A stretch of DNA of 64,000 nt from Actinomycetes bacterium (GCA_022839745.1 JALHJB010000001.1:62001-126000); one strand, 5' to 3'; positions 8,439 to 16,917 are shown, numbered from the stretch's first letter. Notes: a model not told the origin generated them from the sequence alone. Made by a program: numbers and translations.

Positions 8439-9015
8439 GCCATACACCTCCTTGGTGTTGGAACGTAGCCTACAGTGCGGTCGAAACTGTGTGACCGGGC
8501 CCTATGCCCGGCATGCGCGTGTCCCTCCTCCCTCCCTTCGCGCGCAGCAAGACGGTAGCCTGTGAAGCGAGCAGCCCGGCATACGTGTGCCAGGAACCGC
8601 TCGCGAGGCCTTCTGGAGGGGGATTCGTGTGAGGTGCGCTCGGCCGTGAGGCAGACCTGCCCGAGGGTCGCCTCAATCAGAGGGACGCCGGGCCCCGACT
8701 GCGTCGTATGTCCGGAGGGAACGGTCGCGATATCGAGGGGCGGTCTGCGCGCGAACCCCCGAATCGCCGACAACCGTGCAGCGTTGTATAGAAACTCCCG
8801 TACCCTGCATGCGTCCTGTTCCCCTTACCGAACCGCGCAGGACATCACCCATAGGATACATGTACCCGTGTGGTCGCGTCCATGCATACATGGGTGCGAA
8901 ATGCGGCACACGGACGGTGTAGCGATGCGTGGGATCTTTCGTGCCTCAGGCAGGAATCGGTCTCGATCCGTCAAATAGTCCATGCGGGGGCGGCTCTCGA
9001 GAGGTGGGCGATTCT
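8439..9015. other. Intergenic region upstream of hydrogenase operon
   Basis: 577 bp without a convincing gene: small frames on both strands lack family resemblance. It must contain the hydrogenase promoter (minus strand). A short inverted repeat, CCGGGC/GCCCGG around CCTAT, lies at 8495-8511. The region around 8780-8900 is poorer in GC than the neighbourhood. I found no tRNA-Sec or other recognisable structured RNA here. Confidence 0.5.
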
Positions 9016-9276
9016 GTGGCACATGCGGCCAATGGGTTGGTGATGGATCTGCGGGGGGTCACGCCGTCGATGCGCCGACCGCTCGTGTTCGCCGTCATCG
9101 ACAAGATGGTCGATATCGAATGCGACGACAGCATGGTCCTGATCTGTGATCACGACCCTTCGGGCCTGGGCTATCAGCTTGATCTCAGGCGCGAATCACG
9201 TGGATTGTTCGAATTCGACTGCGATCAGCGCCTCGATGGCGCATGGGTCGCGCTCATCCGCCGCCGGCTGCGCTAG
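9016..9276 (+). CDS. DUF2249-domain protein
   Basis: 86 residues. The sequence starting DLRGVTPSMRRPLVFAVID and containing DHDPSGLGYQL matches the small DUF2249 domain, often found beside hemerythrin, cupin and nitrogen-oxide or redox proteins in anaerobes; its biochemical role is not established. GTG at 9016 has a GAGAGGTGG ribosome-binding site about ten bases upstream. The stop codon overlaps that of the convergent HAD gene by two bases. Placement beside hydrogenase genes and a Crp/Fnr regulator fits a redox-linked function, but that is inference. Confidence 0.8.
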   Translation: MAHAANGLVMDLRGVTPSMRRPLVFAVIDKMVDIECDDSMVLICDHDPSGLGYQLDLRRESRGLFEFDCDQRLDGAWVALIRRRLR

Positions 9277-9968
9277 AGGAGTCGGGGTAGCAGGTCCGCC
9301 AGATCGTCAAGGTCGCCGCTGAAGTCCGCCGCCACACCGTCGTGCGCGCCCACATAGAACGTGCGCATCCCGACGTCGGAGGCCGGCATATCGAGCATCC
9401 TGTCGTCACCGACCATGAGGCAGTGTGCAGGAGCGGTCTCCAGGAGACCTGCGGTCTGCCTGAAGTACGATGGGCTCGGCTTGCACGACTCCATCTGCTC
9501 GTACGTGGTGACCACATCGACCGCCAGGTCGGCAACTCCGGCCCACGACATCCGGTGATCGATGGCCACGCGGGGGAAGATCGGGTTGGTCGCGATGGCT
9601 ACGCGAAGCCCCAGATCGAGCGCGGTCTGCACTGCGCGCCTGGCTCCCTTGGCCGGACGCGCGCTGCCAACCAGCGTGGGGAAGACATTCGCGTAGAAGT
9701 CCTCGAAAACCGGCCAGTGTGCCTCGAGATCGATGCCCGTCCTGTTGTGGAGGTCGGTGAAGAACACCTCGCGGTTGGTGCGACCGGCATGCGGTTCGGT
9801 CATCGCGCCTACCGAGGCGTTGAGCGCTCGCATGAATTCGGCCCGGTCATCCGGGTCCCCGAACAATGGTCGTGTCGCCTCCTCGAGCGCGGCAAGGTAG
9901 CGATGCAGGAAGTCGTTCAGGTCGAGGTCGAGCAGCGTACCATCGAGATCGAACAAGACCGCTTGCAT
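9273..9968 (-). CDS. HAD-superfamily phosphatase
   Basis: 231-residue haloacid-dehalogenase-type hydrolase. Motif I is FDLDGTLLDLD at the very N-terminus (nucleophile Asp 6 and general acid Asp 8), motif II is ATNPIFP, motif III uses the Lys of CKPSPSYF, and motif IV is VGDDRMLDMPA. A helical cap sits between motifs I and II, as in phosphoglycolate-phosphatase-like enzymes. ATG 9968 is preferred over ATG 9983 because GGAAGG lies seven bases upstream and motif I then starts at residue 4. Divergent from the Crp/Fnr regulator gene with about 130 bp between. Substrate unknown. Confidence 0.85.
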   Translation of the reverse strand: MQAVLFDLDGTLLDLDLNDFLHRYLAALEEATRPLFGDPDDRAEFMRALNASVGAMTEPHAGRTNREVFFTDLHNRTGIDLEAHWPVFEDFYANVFPTLVGSARPAKGARRAVQTALDLGLRVAIATNPIFPRVAIDHRMSWAGVADLAVDVVTTYEQMESCKPSPSYFRQTAGLLETAPAHCLMVGDDRMLDMPASDVGMRTFYVGAHDGVAADFSGDLDDLADLLPRLL

Positions 9969-10062
9969 CTGCCTGCCTTCCATGACCGCGCCTGCACCTG
10001 TGCTAAGCCGCAGCGCTCGGTGTTCAGCCTTGCACGTGGTGACTGTGGACGAGCACATCGCG

Positions 10063-10075
10063 TAGTGTTTCACTA
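10063..10075. promoter_or_regulatory. Inverted repeat between HAD and Crp/Fnr genes
   Basis: TAGTG-TTT-CACTA, a 5-bp perfect inverted repeat 27 bp before the Crp/Fnr-type start codon. It could be an autoregulatory operator. It is not a canonical Crp (TGTGA-N6-TCACA) or Fnr (TTGAT-N4-ATCAA) site, and so short a repeat can arise by chance. Confidence 0.3.
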
Positions 10076-10101
10076 TGTAGCAATTCGTACAAACGTCCGA
10101 T

Positions 10102-10809
10102 ATGAGTGATATGACGATGCCTGTATCGCGCCCCGCCATAGTATCGCGTCTGCATCAGGACCCGCTCTTCCGGTCGCTCACCGACGAGGAGCTGGAGTCG
10201 CTCGCATCGCTGATGTCGTACCGCGAATACCCGAAGGGCGCCTTCATCCTCACCAAGAACGATGAGTCCAGCGCGGTCTACATGCTCATCTCCGGAAGGG
10301 TCAAGATATCCGTCGCGTCGCCGGAGGGGCGCGAGCTCGCGCTGAACTACCTTGAGGCGCCCGGCTACTTCGGTGACATGGGTGCCGCCGAGGGTGACAT
10401 GCGTGCCGCGGATGTGATCGCCACCACCGACGTGGAGCTGCTCATCATCGAGGAGCGGGACCTCGAGCATGTCTTCCGGATCCAGCCGCGCCTGGCGATC
10501 ACGCTCATCGCTACGCTGTCAGAGCGTCTGCGTGAGCTTGTGGTACGGCTGGAGGGCATGGCCTTCCATGATGCGACGCATCGTGTCATGCGCGTCATGC
10601 TCAACGTCTCGACGGCGTCGTACGAGTCGCGTGGCGTGCCGGTCATCGAGGGGCTCACCCACTACGAGATCGCCACGCTCGCCGGCACGTCGCGTGAGAC
10701 GGCGAGCCGGGTGGTCTCGAACCTGGCCCGCGAGGGCGTTGTCGCTACCAAGGGTCGCAAGATCGTGGTCGATCTGTTCGCCCTTCGCGATCTGGTGGAG
10801 AAGGACTGA
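10102..10809 (+). CDS. Crp/Fnr-family transcriptional regulator
   Basis: 235 residues. A cyclic-nucleotide-binding-type beta roll occupies about residues 17-130 (LFRSLTDEELESLASLM, then SGRVKISVASPEGRELAL and GYFGDMGAAEG). A long dimerisation helix follows, and a winged helix-turn-helix (THYEIATLAGTSRETASRVVSNL) at about 187-210. The N-terminal cysteines of a [4Fe-4S] Fnr are absent, so it is not a classical oxygen-sensing Fnr; the ligand is unknown. ATG 10102 lacks a clear ribosome-binding site; ATG 10111 is an alternative. Candidate regulator of the nearby redox genes, including the hydrogenase operon, by position only. Confidence 0.9.
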   Translation: MSDMTMPVSRPAIVSRLHQDPLFRSLTDEELESLASLMSYREYPKGAFILTKNDESSAVYMLISGRVKISVASPEGRELALNYLEAPGYFGDMGAAEGDMRAADVIATTDVELLIIEERDLEHVFRIQPRLAITLIATLSERLRELVVRLEGMAFHDATHRVMRVMLNVSTASYESRGVPVIEGLTHYEIATLAGTSRETASRVVSNLAREGVVATKGRKIVVDLFALRDLVEKD

Positions 10810-10894
10810 CCGCGGATCAGGCGGGTCCTGATGTGTCCGAACGGCGAGCGGGTATGAACGTTTGTGTCCCGACCCTCCCCCGGAAGGAGCCATC

Positions 10895-11122
10895 ATGAAG
10901 GAGTTCACCCTCGAGGACCTGAAGCAGTACGACGGCCAGGACGGTCGGCCGTCCTATGTGGCGTACGACGGTGCGGTGTACGACGTCTCGGACAGTGCGA
11001 TGTGGGACGAGGGTGACCACGTGGGTGCCCACTCGGCGGGCGAGGACCTCACCGAAGCGCACGATGACGCGCCTCACGATGTCCATATCGTCGACTTCCC
11101 GAAGGTGGGAACACTGGTCTAG
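10895..11122 (+). CDS. Small cytochrome b5-like heme-binding protein
   Basis: 75 residues, a stand-alone cytochrome b5-fold domain. FTLEDLKQYDGQDGRPSYVAYDGAVYDVSDS is the standard first half, and the heme-ligand region reads HVGAHSAGEDLTEAHDDAPH, with histidines suited to axial ligation; the classical HPGG is altered as in the short prokaryotic forms. It has no signal peptide or membrane segment, so it is probably cytoplasmic. The ATG is preceded by GGAAGGAG at good spacing. Followed by a strong hairpin (11177-11203). May carry electrons or bind a hydrophobic ligand; role unknown. Confidence 0.85.
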   Translation: MKEFTLEDLKQYDGQDGRPSYVAYDGAVYDVSDSAMWDEGDHVGAHSAGEDLTEAHDDAPHDVHIVDFPKVGTLV

Positions 11123-11176
11123 AAGCGTCCCTCGTGAAGCCATCGTCCTGATCCCGGGCCGGGTGACGGATGCCGA

Positions 11177-11203
11177 TCAGACCGCCGCGGGTTGGCGGTC
11201 TGA
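11177..11203. terminator. Bidirectional hairpin terminator
   Basis: Perfect 10-bp inverted repeat TCAGACCGCC / GGCGGTCTGA around a 7-nt loop, between the cytochrome b5-like gene and the convergent frame-broken membrane gene. It overlaps the stop codon of the latter. The following TGTCGTT is only weakly T-rich. Confidence 0.65.
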
Positions 11204-11833
11204 TGTCGTTCCGGTTCGAGACGCGCCTTGACCGAGCGCCAGGCAGCCGATCGTGACAGCCGCCGCGTCCACACCCGTTCTCAGGACGAGGTCCGGCAGG
11301 GTCCTCCCCGAACGAGGAGTAGATGCCGATACTTTCGTACTGGAACAGCCTTCCCAGTACGAACAGGGCCGTGATGGCAAGTATCGGGATGGCTTTGCCT
11401 CCTGTGCGATGACCCTCACGCATCGCGGGGCGTTCACGGGTGAGCCAGCGTCCAGCGAGGACGCCCAGGACGAGGAGCGCCACCCCGTCTGCGAGTGGGT
11501 AGGTGATCCTGTCCAGAGGAGCCACGTGCGGCAGGGGCTCGAAAAGGTAGACGGCCCAGATGAGGCAATAGGCTGCGCCGAACTTGAGTCCTCGAAGCGT
11601 CCCGGTCCGGTCAGACCGTCGCGGACGACAAGGAACAGCGAAGCGATCAGGGCGTATGCCACTACTCCGTGGATCGTGAAGGCCAGAGGCATCGTGCCGG
11701 TGAGCACGAATACGCTCGGGGAAAGCACAGCCTGCTCTCCGGCAGGGATCATCAGTTGTCCGACGATCCTCACGAGCGTGGTAAGGGCTCCTATAGCGAG
11801 CAGTTTGAGAGCCGTCCTCGTTTTCTCAGACAT
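11177..11833 (-). pseudogene. Membrane-protein gene with two opposing frameshifts
   Basis: The N-terminal part reads as a clean membrane protein (MSEKTRTALKLLAIGALTTL..., two to three helices, to about 11605). There the continuous frame becomes low-complexity Ser/Pro. A second frame, from about 11605 to 11310, carries the likely continuation (LRGLKFGAAYCLIWAVYLFE, later LADGVALLVLGVLAGRWL and KAIPILAITALFVLGRLFQY). After that the first frame resumes a hydrophobic end (VDAAAVTIGCLALGQ) to the stop at 11177. Two compensating indels would explain this: sequencing errors, or a gene that has lost its frame. I do not recognise the family. Its ATG overlaps the end of the upstream methyltransferase gene (ATGTCTGA), implying an operon. 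Confidence 0.6.
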
Positions 11834-13157
11834 GAGCGGGCACCGCGCGCAGGGGGTCTACCTCGAGCACTGCGACGGTCTCCAGGTGGAATGTCTGCGG
11901 GAACAGGTCCACGGGGACGAACCGGCCCGGCGTATACCCAGCCTCGGTGAGTCGCTTCACGTCGCGCGCGAGCGTGGCCGGGTCGCATGACACATACACG
12001 ACTCGAGGGATGCGAGCGTCGATGAGCGCACGCATCGCCTTCTCCGAGATACCGGCGCGCGGTGGATCGATCAGCGCGGCGTCCACGTGGCCGATGTCAG
12101 CTAGCGCATACGCGGCGTCTCCGGGAACCACGTCGGCATCCAGATCGGCGGCATCGAGGTTGTACCGCAGGTCGGCGAGGGCGTGTTTCGACGCCTCCAC
12201 GGCAACGGCCTCACCGGCCGCGCGGGCGATGGGAAGCGTGAACGTCCCGGCCCCGGCGTAGAGGTCGGCGACCCGCATGGTGCCATCGCACGCGAGGGCT
12301 TCGAGGGCCGCCTCACGCAGCCGCTCCGCGGCTTTGGTGTTCACCTGGAAGAAGCTCGGCGCGGAGATCCGATACCGGTCGGCGCCGAGGTGCTCATTCC
12401 AGCCTCCCGGCCCGGCCAGCACCTCCACGCCAGCGATCTCACGCGTGTCACCGGTGCCACGGACCATCGTACGAGTGACGGTGCGCGCGCCGGTGGCCTC
12501 GGACAGCACACGTGCGGCGAGCGCGCGCGGAAACGGGCCTGGGGCGGTGCGGACATCCACGGCGATCTCACCCGCGGACGAGACGCGGAGTGCGGCCCGT
12601 ACGATCCGCGTGTTCCCGCGGGTCATCAGGAATCGCAGGGCGCCGGCAAGCGACTTGGGCAGGTGGGAATGCTTCCCGGTCAGCAGCAGGCACGAGTCCA
12701 CGGCGACGACATCGTTGGTGCCCGTGCGTGAGAAGCCCACGGTGAGCCGTCCTCCGTGCTCGGTCACCGCGAGTTCGATCTTGTTCCGGTAGCCGTAGTG
12801 CGCCGGCGACTCGATGATGTCGGCCACGTCGGGAGACGCGACGCCGCCGATGCGTGTGAGCGAATCAACAAGGGAGCGCCGCTTCTCGAACGCCTGTCGC
12901 GCGTAAGCGACGTGTTGCCACTGACAGCCGCCGCACACGCCGAAGTACGGGCACGGCGGCTCCACCCGGTCGGGCGAGGGCTCGTGCAACTCGGCGATCG
13001 ACGCCCGGACCCAGCGTCCGTGGTCTTCGGTGACCTCGAGCGACACCACATCGCCGGGACAACTGAACGGCACGAAGGCCGTGCGTCCGTCAGACAGCCT
13101 CGTTACGCCGTCCCCGCCGTGTGCTAGGCTCTCTATCGTACTGCGCGCGCGATCCAT
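11826..13157 (-). CDS. rlmD: 23S rRNA (uracil-C5)-methyltransferase, RlmD/TrmA family
   Basis: 443-residue SAM-dependent RNA methyltransferase. An N-terminal TRAM domain (about 1-60, ESLAHGGDGVTRL start) is followed by the [4Fe-4S] motif CPYFGVCGGC with an earlier Cys. The C-terminal methyltransferase domain has the SAM motif DLYAGAGTFTLPIA, DPPRAG, and the catalytic-cysteine motif YVSCDPATLARD. ATG 13157 is chosen because GAAGGGA lies upstream and the TRAM domain begins at once. The paralogues RlmC, RlmD and TrmA cannot be separated from sequence alone; the retained Fe-S cysteines favour an RlmC/RlmD-type enzyme. Divergent from the pilT-like gene. Confidence 0.88.
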   Translation of the reverse strand: MDRARSTIESLAHGGDGVTRLSDGRTAFVPFSCPGDVVSLEVTEDHGRWVRASIAELHEPSPDRVEPPCPYFGVCGGCQWQHVAYARQAFEKRRSLVDSLTRIGGVASPDVADIIESPAHYGYRNKIELAVTEHGGRLTVGFSRTGTNDVVAVDSCLLLTGKHSHLPKSLAGALRFLMTRGNTRIVRAALRVSSAGEIAVDVRTAPGPFPRALAARVLSEATGARTVTRTMVRGTGDTREIAGVEVLAGPGGWNEHLGADRYRISAPSFFQVNTKAAERLREAALEALACDGTMRVADLYAGAGTFTLPIARAAGEAVAVEASKHALADLRYNLDAADLDADVVPGDAAYALADIGHVDAALIDPPRAGISEKAMRALIDARIPRVVYVSCDPATLARDVKRLTEAGYTPGRFVPVDLFPQTFHLETVAVLEVDPLRAVPAHV

Positions 13158-13280
13158 TCGTGTCCCTTCAGTCTGTCCCATGATAGCCGGAGACCGGTGG
13201 TGCGGGGTGTCTGCGGGCGAGAACGTTCGTGCTCCCGCATGGTCTGTCAGTGGTCTGGTTAGCGAGGAGGTTACGTACAG

Positions 13281-15014
13281 GTGGCACCGATCCGTGTGCT
13301 CATAGTCCATGACGACGCCGCGTTCTTCGAGCGTGTGAGGCAGGGGATAGTCGGCGCGTTTCCTGACGCGCAGATCAATGGCGCGATCTCCGCGCCCCGT
13401 GCGCTTGGCATGGCGAAGCAGCAGATGCCTGACGCCATCATCGCCGACGGTGATCTGGAAGGCATGGACGGCTACGCCTTCACCTCGGAACTCAAGGCCG
13501 ATCCGGCCATCGCCGCGATCCCGGTGCTGATCGTTGCCGATGAACCCTCGGAAGCCAGCGCTCTCAAGGCCCGCCAGGTAGGCGCGGCCGGACATCTTCC
13601 GGCATCGGTGGACATCGGTTCGCTGGTCCAGAAGATCGGATCGCTCACGCAGACCGCACCGATCGCGTCGGCTGCCGCCCCGCCGGTGCAGCGGGCGGTC
13701 GAACCCCTCGGGGTGCAAGGCCAGCCTGCAGGCGCTCCCGCACCCGTACCCGCGCCGCTTCCCGGCTACGGGCAGCCAGCCGCGGGGAGGCCCGCTTCTG
13801 TTCCGGGCCCGCTTCCGGTCGGTGGTGCCGGGATGCAGCCCCCCATGCAGGCCCCGCAGGCGGCTCCGGTCGCTCCCGTGCCTGCCGCACCGCAGCCTCC
13901 GCACATCGCCACGCCGTCGGTGATGGGCTCAGGCCCGGCTTCGGACGTCCCCCACGTGGACGACCTGCTGCGCCGCATGATCGACATCGGCGGCTCCGAC
14001 CTTCATATCACCGTGGGCAGCCCTCCGGGCATCCGCGTGCGTGGCGAGGTCGTGCCGGTCGAAGGCGGCAAGGTGCTCACGCCCAAGGACACCCAGGAGA
14101 TGCTTCTGAGCTTGCTTTCCGAGGAGCAGCGCCGGCGGTTCGAGACCGAGCTCGAGCTCGACTTCGCGTACAGCATCCCGGGCCTTTCGCGGTTCCGCAC
14201 GAACGTCTTCCAGCAGCGCAACTCCATGGGCGCGGTGTTCCGCGTGATCCCGCTGAAGATCCCCACGCTCGAGGAGCTCCAGCTTCCGCGGGTGTGCAAG
14301 TTCCTGGCGGAGCGTCCCCGCGGCATGGTGCTTGTGACCGGACCGACGGGTTCGGGCAAGTCGACCACGCTCGCCGCCATGATCGACCACATCAACACGA
14401 CGCGTCCCGTGCACATCATCACGCTCGAGGACCCGATCGAGTTCATGCACAAGAACAAGAAGGCCTACGTCAATCAGCGCGAGATCGGCGAGGACACGCA
14501 CTCGTTCACGGCGGCACTCAAGCGCGTGCTGCGCCAGGACCCCGACGTCATCCTGGTTGGCGAGATGCGTGACTTGGAGACCATCTCCGCCGCGCTGACC
14601 GCCGCTGAGACCGGCCACCTCGTGCTCGCAACGCTGCACACCACCGGTGGTCCTGAGTCTGTCGACCGTATCATCGATGTGTTCCCGCCGCACCAGCAGC
14701 AGCAGGTACGCATGCAGCTCTCCACCACGCTCGAGGGCGTGCTCTCGCAGACCCTGCTCCGGTCGACCGATGGGCGCAGCCGCGTGATGGCCATGGAGAT
14801 CATGTTGGGCATCCCGGCGATCAGCAACCTCATCCGTGAGGGCAAGACGCATCAGATGGCCACGATCATCCAGGGCGGCGCCGCCGTGGGCATGCAGACG
14901 CTCGACCAGCATCTCAAGACGCTGCTGCAGGCCGGGCGTGTCACCTACGAGGAGGCCATCCAGAAGGCGAAGGAGCCCCGCGAGCTCGCCCAGATGCTCG
15001 GGCGCAAACTGTAG
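13281..15014 (+). CDS. pilT: PilT-type retraction ATPase with N-terminal receiver domain
   Basis: 577 residues in three parts. Residues 3-120 are a CheY-like receiver: acidic pair D11-D12 and putative phosphoacceptor D56 (ADGDLEGMDG), but the usual KP lysine is replaced (HLPAS), so phosphorylation signalling may be altered. Residues about 125-228 are a Pro/Ala/Gly-rich linker. Residues 229-577 are a complete PilT hexameric ATPase: Walker A GPTGSGKST (about 354), Asp and His boxes (LEDPIEF; GHLVLATLHT), Walker B VILVGEMRD (about 424). PilT powers type IV pilus retraction. GTG start with GAGGAGG about ten bases upstream. No other pilus genes are in the window. The receiver fusion is unusual for PilT. 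Confidence 0.92.
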   Translation: MAPIRVLIVHDDAAFFERVRQGIVGAFPDAQINGAISAPRALGMAKQQMPDAIIADGDLEGMDGYAFTSELKADPAIAAIPVLIVADEPSEASALKARQVGAAGHLPASVDIGSLVQKIGSLTQTAPIASAAAPPVQRAVEPLGVQGQPAGAPAPVPAPLPGYGQPAAGRPASVPGPLPVGGAGMQPPMQAPQAAPVAPVPAAPQPPHIATPSVMGSGPASDVPHVDDLLRRMIDIGGSDLHITVGSPPGIRVRGEVVPVEGGKVLTPKDTQEMLLSLLSEEQRRRFETELELDFAYSIPGLSRFRTNVFQQRNSMGAVFRVIPLKIPTLEELQLPRVCKFLAERPRGMVLVTGPTGSGKSTTLAAMIDHINTTRPVHIITLEDPIEFMHKNKKAYVNQREIGEDTHSFTAALKRVLRQDPDVILVGEMRDLETISAALTAAETGHLVLATLHTTGGPESVDRIIDVFPPHQQQQVRMQLSTTLEGVLSQTLLRSTDGRSRVMAMEIMLGIPAISNLIREGKTHQMATIIQGGAAVGMQTLDQHLKTLLQAGRVTYEEAIQKAKEPRELAQMLGRKL

Positions 15015-15044
15015 TAGTCCATCGGCGGGACACGGCGGACAGGG

Positions 15045-15068
15045 CAGGCGGGGGTCTCTGCCCGCCTG
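15045..15068 (+). terminator. Hairpin after pilT
   Basis: CAGGCGGG (15045-15052) pairs with CCCGCCTG (15061-15068) around an 8-nt loop, between pilT and the osmC-like gene. No T-run follows, so it may act as a weak terminator or an attenuator. Confidence 0.45.
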
Positions 15069-15090
15069 TGCGGCGGACACGGAGGTGCCA

Positions 15091-15528
15091 GTGGATACGG
15101 TCAACGTCAGGTGGAACGGCAAGCGGCGCTTCGTGGGCTGGGACAAGGCCGGTCACGGCATGGTGATGGACGCGACTGCCCACTACGGCGGGGACGGCAG
15201 CGGTGTGCGCCCGCTGGAGCTGGTGCTGTACGGGCTTGCCGGTTGCACCGCGATGGATGTCATCTCGATACTGGAGAAGAAGCGGCAGACCGTGCTCGAC
15301 CTCGAGCTCGTGGTGAACGGTACGCAGAGGGTGGACGAACACCCCAAGATCTACGAGCACATCGAGATCGAGTACGTGGTGACCGGCATCGGCGTGAAGC
15401 CCGAGGCCGTCGCCCGCGCCATCGAGCTCTCCGAGGAGAAGTACTGCTCGGTGCGTGGCATGTTCGGCCCGCAGGTAGAGGTCGTCACGTCGTTCCGCGT
15501 GGTTGAGGCGGAGCTGCCGTGTGAGTGA
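15091..15528 (+). CDS. OsmC-family peroxiredoxin-like protein
   Basis: 145 residues. OsmC/Ohr proteins reduce organic hydroperoxides with two cysteines; both are present here, in VLYGLAGCTAMDVISIL (about residue 53) and EEKYCSVRGMF (about 118), with the expected spacing. GTG 15091 has GGAGG five bases before the spacer; a longer frame upstream has no family similarity. It is the first gene of a tightly packed run with a glycosyltransferase (8-bp overlap), a PIG-L deacetylase and a BshC-like protein. An OsmC-type enzyme beside possible thiol-cofactor genes is suggestive of thiol-dependent peroxide defence (inference). Confidence 0.88.
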   Translation: MDTVNVRWNGKRRFVGWDKAGHGMVMDATAHYGGDGSGVRPLELVLYGLAGCTAMDVISILEKKRQTVLDLELVVNGTQRVDEHPKIYEHIEIEYVVTGIGVKPEAVARAIELSEEKYCSVRGMFGPQVEVVTSFRVVEAELPCE

Positions 15529-16228
15529 GCCACGGTCCGGCGTCATCGTGCTGCCTGTCTACAATGAGTCCGGGACCGTGATCGATGTGCTCGACGCGGT
15601 GCGTGAGATCTTCGATGGATCTGTGGTGGTGGTGGACGATGGCTCCACCGACGGCACGGCCGCCTTGCTCGCCGCACGGCGCGACATCGAGCTCGTCACG
15701 CATGCCCAGAACGTTGGCTACGGGGCCTCCCTCATCGACGGCTTTGATGCGGCGCTTCGGATGGGCGCAGCCGCCGTGGTGACGATGGACTGCGACGGGC
15801 AGCATGAGCCCGCTCACATCCCGGAGTTCCTAGCCGCGCTTGAGGAATGCGCGATCTGCTCGGGGAGCCGATACCTGCCGGAGAGCCGGACGGTGGGGGA
15901 CGCGCCACCGGCGCGTCAGGACGTGAATCGCACGGTGACCGAGGCCATCAACGTCGCGACCGGGTGGTCGCTCACGGACGCCTTCTGCGGTTTCAAGTCG
16001 TATCGCGTCGAGGCGCTGGCGCGACTGAGGCTGACCGAACCGGGGTACGCGATGCCGCTCGAGCTCTGGGCCCGCGCGTACCGTGCCGGTCTGTGCGTGG
16101 TCGAGCACCCCGTGGAACGCATCTACTTCGAGGGCGACCGCTCCTTCGGGCAGGACCTGGATGACCCCGCGCGGCGCCTCGCGTACTACATGCATGTGTG
16201 GGAGCGCGCGCTGGCACGGGAGGACTGA
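15521..16228 (+). CDS. Family 2 glycosyltransferase (dolichyl-phosphate-mannose-synthase-like)
   Basis: 235-residue cytoplasmic GT-A enzyme. The N-terminus IVLPVYNESGTVIDVLDAV and VVVVDDGSTDGTAALL are the classic GT2 nucleotide-sugar motifs, and MDCDGQHEP is the metal-binding DxD-type motif (about residue 90). No membrane helices are predicted, so it resembles short DPMS/UgtP-type enzymes that charge a lipid carrier or small acceptor. GTG 15521 overlaps the osmC stop by 8 bp, and its stop overlaps the following ATG (TGATG). Coupling to a PIG-L deacetylase suggests that the product, perhaps an N-acetylhexosamine conjugate, is then deacetylated. Confidence 0.88.
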   Translation: MSEPRSGVIVLPVYNESGTVIDVLDAVREIFDGSVVVVDDGSTDGTAALLAARRDIELVTHAQNVGYGASLIDGFDAALRMGAAAVVTMDCDGQHEPAHIPEFLAALEECAICSGSRYLPESRTVGDAPPARQDVNRTVTEAINVATGWSLTDAFCGFKSYRVEALARLRLTEPGYAMPLELWARAYRAGLCVVEHPVERIYFEGDRSFGQDLDDPARRLAYYMHVWERALARED

Positions 16229-16908
16229 TGGCTGACTTCGTATGCATCGGGGCACACCCCGACGATGTCGAGATCGGCATGGGAGGCACGGTGGCGGCGC
16301 TGGCCCGCGCTGGCTCCGATGTGCTCATCGTCGACCTCACCGACGGAGAGCCCACTCCCTTCGGCAGCCATGAGACGCGGATGGCCGAGGCGGCCGCGTC
16401 CGCGAAGGCCCTTGGGTGCCGACGGGTGACGCTCGGCTTTGAGAACAGATACCTCGTTGATGACGCCGAGGCGCGCACCGCGGTGGCGGAGGTCCTGCGC
16501 GTGGAGCGCCCGCGGGTCCTGTTCGTGCCCTATCCGGAGGACGCCCACCCCGACCACCTCGCCGCGTCGCGGATCGCGGAGGCGGCGCGGTTCTACGCGA
16601 AGCTCACGAAGACACGGATGCGCGGCGAGCCGCACTATCCGGCGCGCATCTACCGGTACATGGCTGTGCATCTGCGACTGGTCCGCGAGCCATCGTTTCT
16701 CGCCGACATCTCCGGCACCCTGGACGTCAAGCTCGACGCGCTGCGGTGCTACCGCTCGCAGTTCGTTGATAACGTCGGCAACGCCGGCGTCTTCGAGCAG
16801 GTCGAGCGTACCGCGCGCGCATACGGCGACCACGCCCGCGTGCACGCTGCCGAACCGTTCTTCGCGCTGGAGACGCCGGTCGTGCGCTCCGTGACCGATC
16901 TCGTGTAG
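16228..16908 (+). CDS. PIG-L/LmbE-family deacetylase (BshB-like)
   Basis: 226-residue zinc-dependent N-acetylglucosamine deacetylase. The zinc motif AHPDDVEIGMGG is at residues about 9-20 with the catalytic Asp, and the distal metal histidine is in PYPEDAHPDHLAASRIA (about 106-122). The pattern resembles BshB1, which deacetylates GlcNAc-malate in bacillithiol synthesis, and also MshB and Mca of mycothiol metabolism. The start overlaps the glycosyltransferase stop. The next gene is BshC-like, which favours a low-molecular-weight-thiol or related pathway, but the glycosyltransferase upstream is GT2 rather than the GT4 BshA. Confidence 0.88.
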   Translation: MADFVCIGAHPDDVEIGMGGTVAALARAGSDVLIVDLTDGEPTPFGSHETRMAEAAASAKALGCRRVTLGFENRYLVDDAEARTAVAEVLRVERPRVLFVPYPEDAHPDHLAASRIAEAARFYAKLTKTRMRGEPHYPARIYRYMAVHLRLVREPSFLADISGTLDVKLDALRCYRSQFVDNVGNAGVFEQVERTARAYGDHARVHAAEPFFALETPVVRSVTDLV

Positions 16909-16917
16909 GAGCCGCGT

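Noticed and set aside
8439..9015. tRNA-Sec or small RNA gene in the gap upstream of the hydrogenase operon
   Set aside because: No TTCAAA anticodon loop or long acceptor arm on either strand; only one short inverted repeat.
13158..13904. Upstream extension of the RlmD frame over the pilT gene
   Set aside because: Arg-rich translation without similarity; the TRAM domain begins at the ATG at 13157, which has a good ribosome-binding site.
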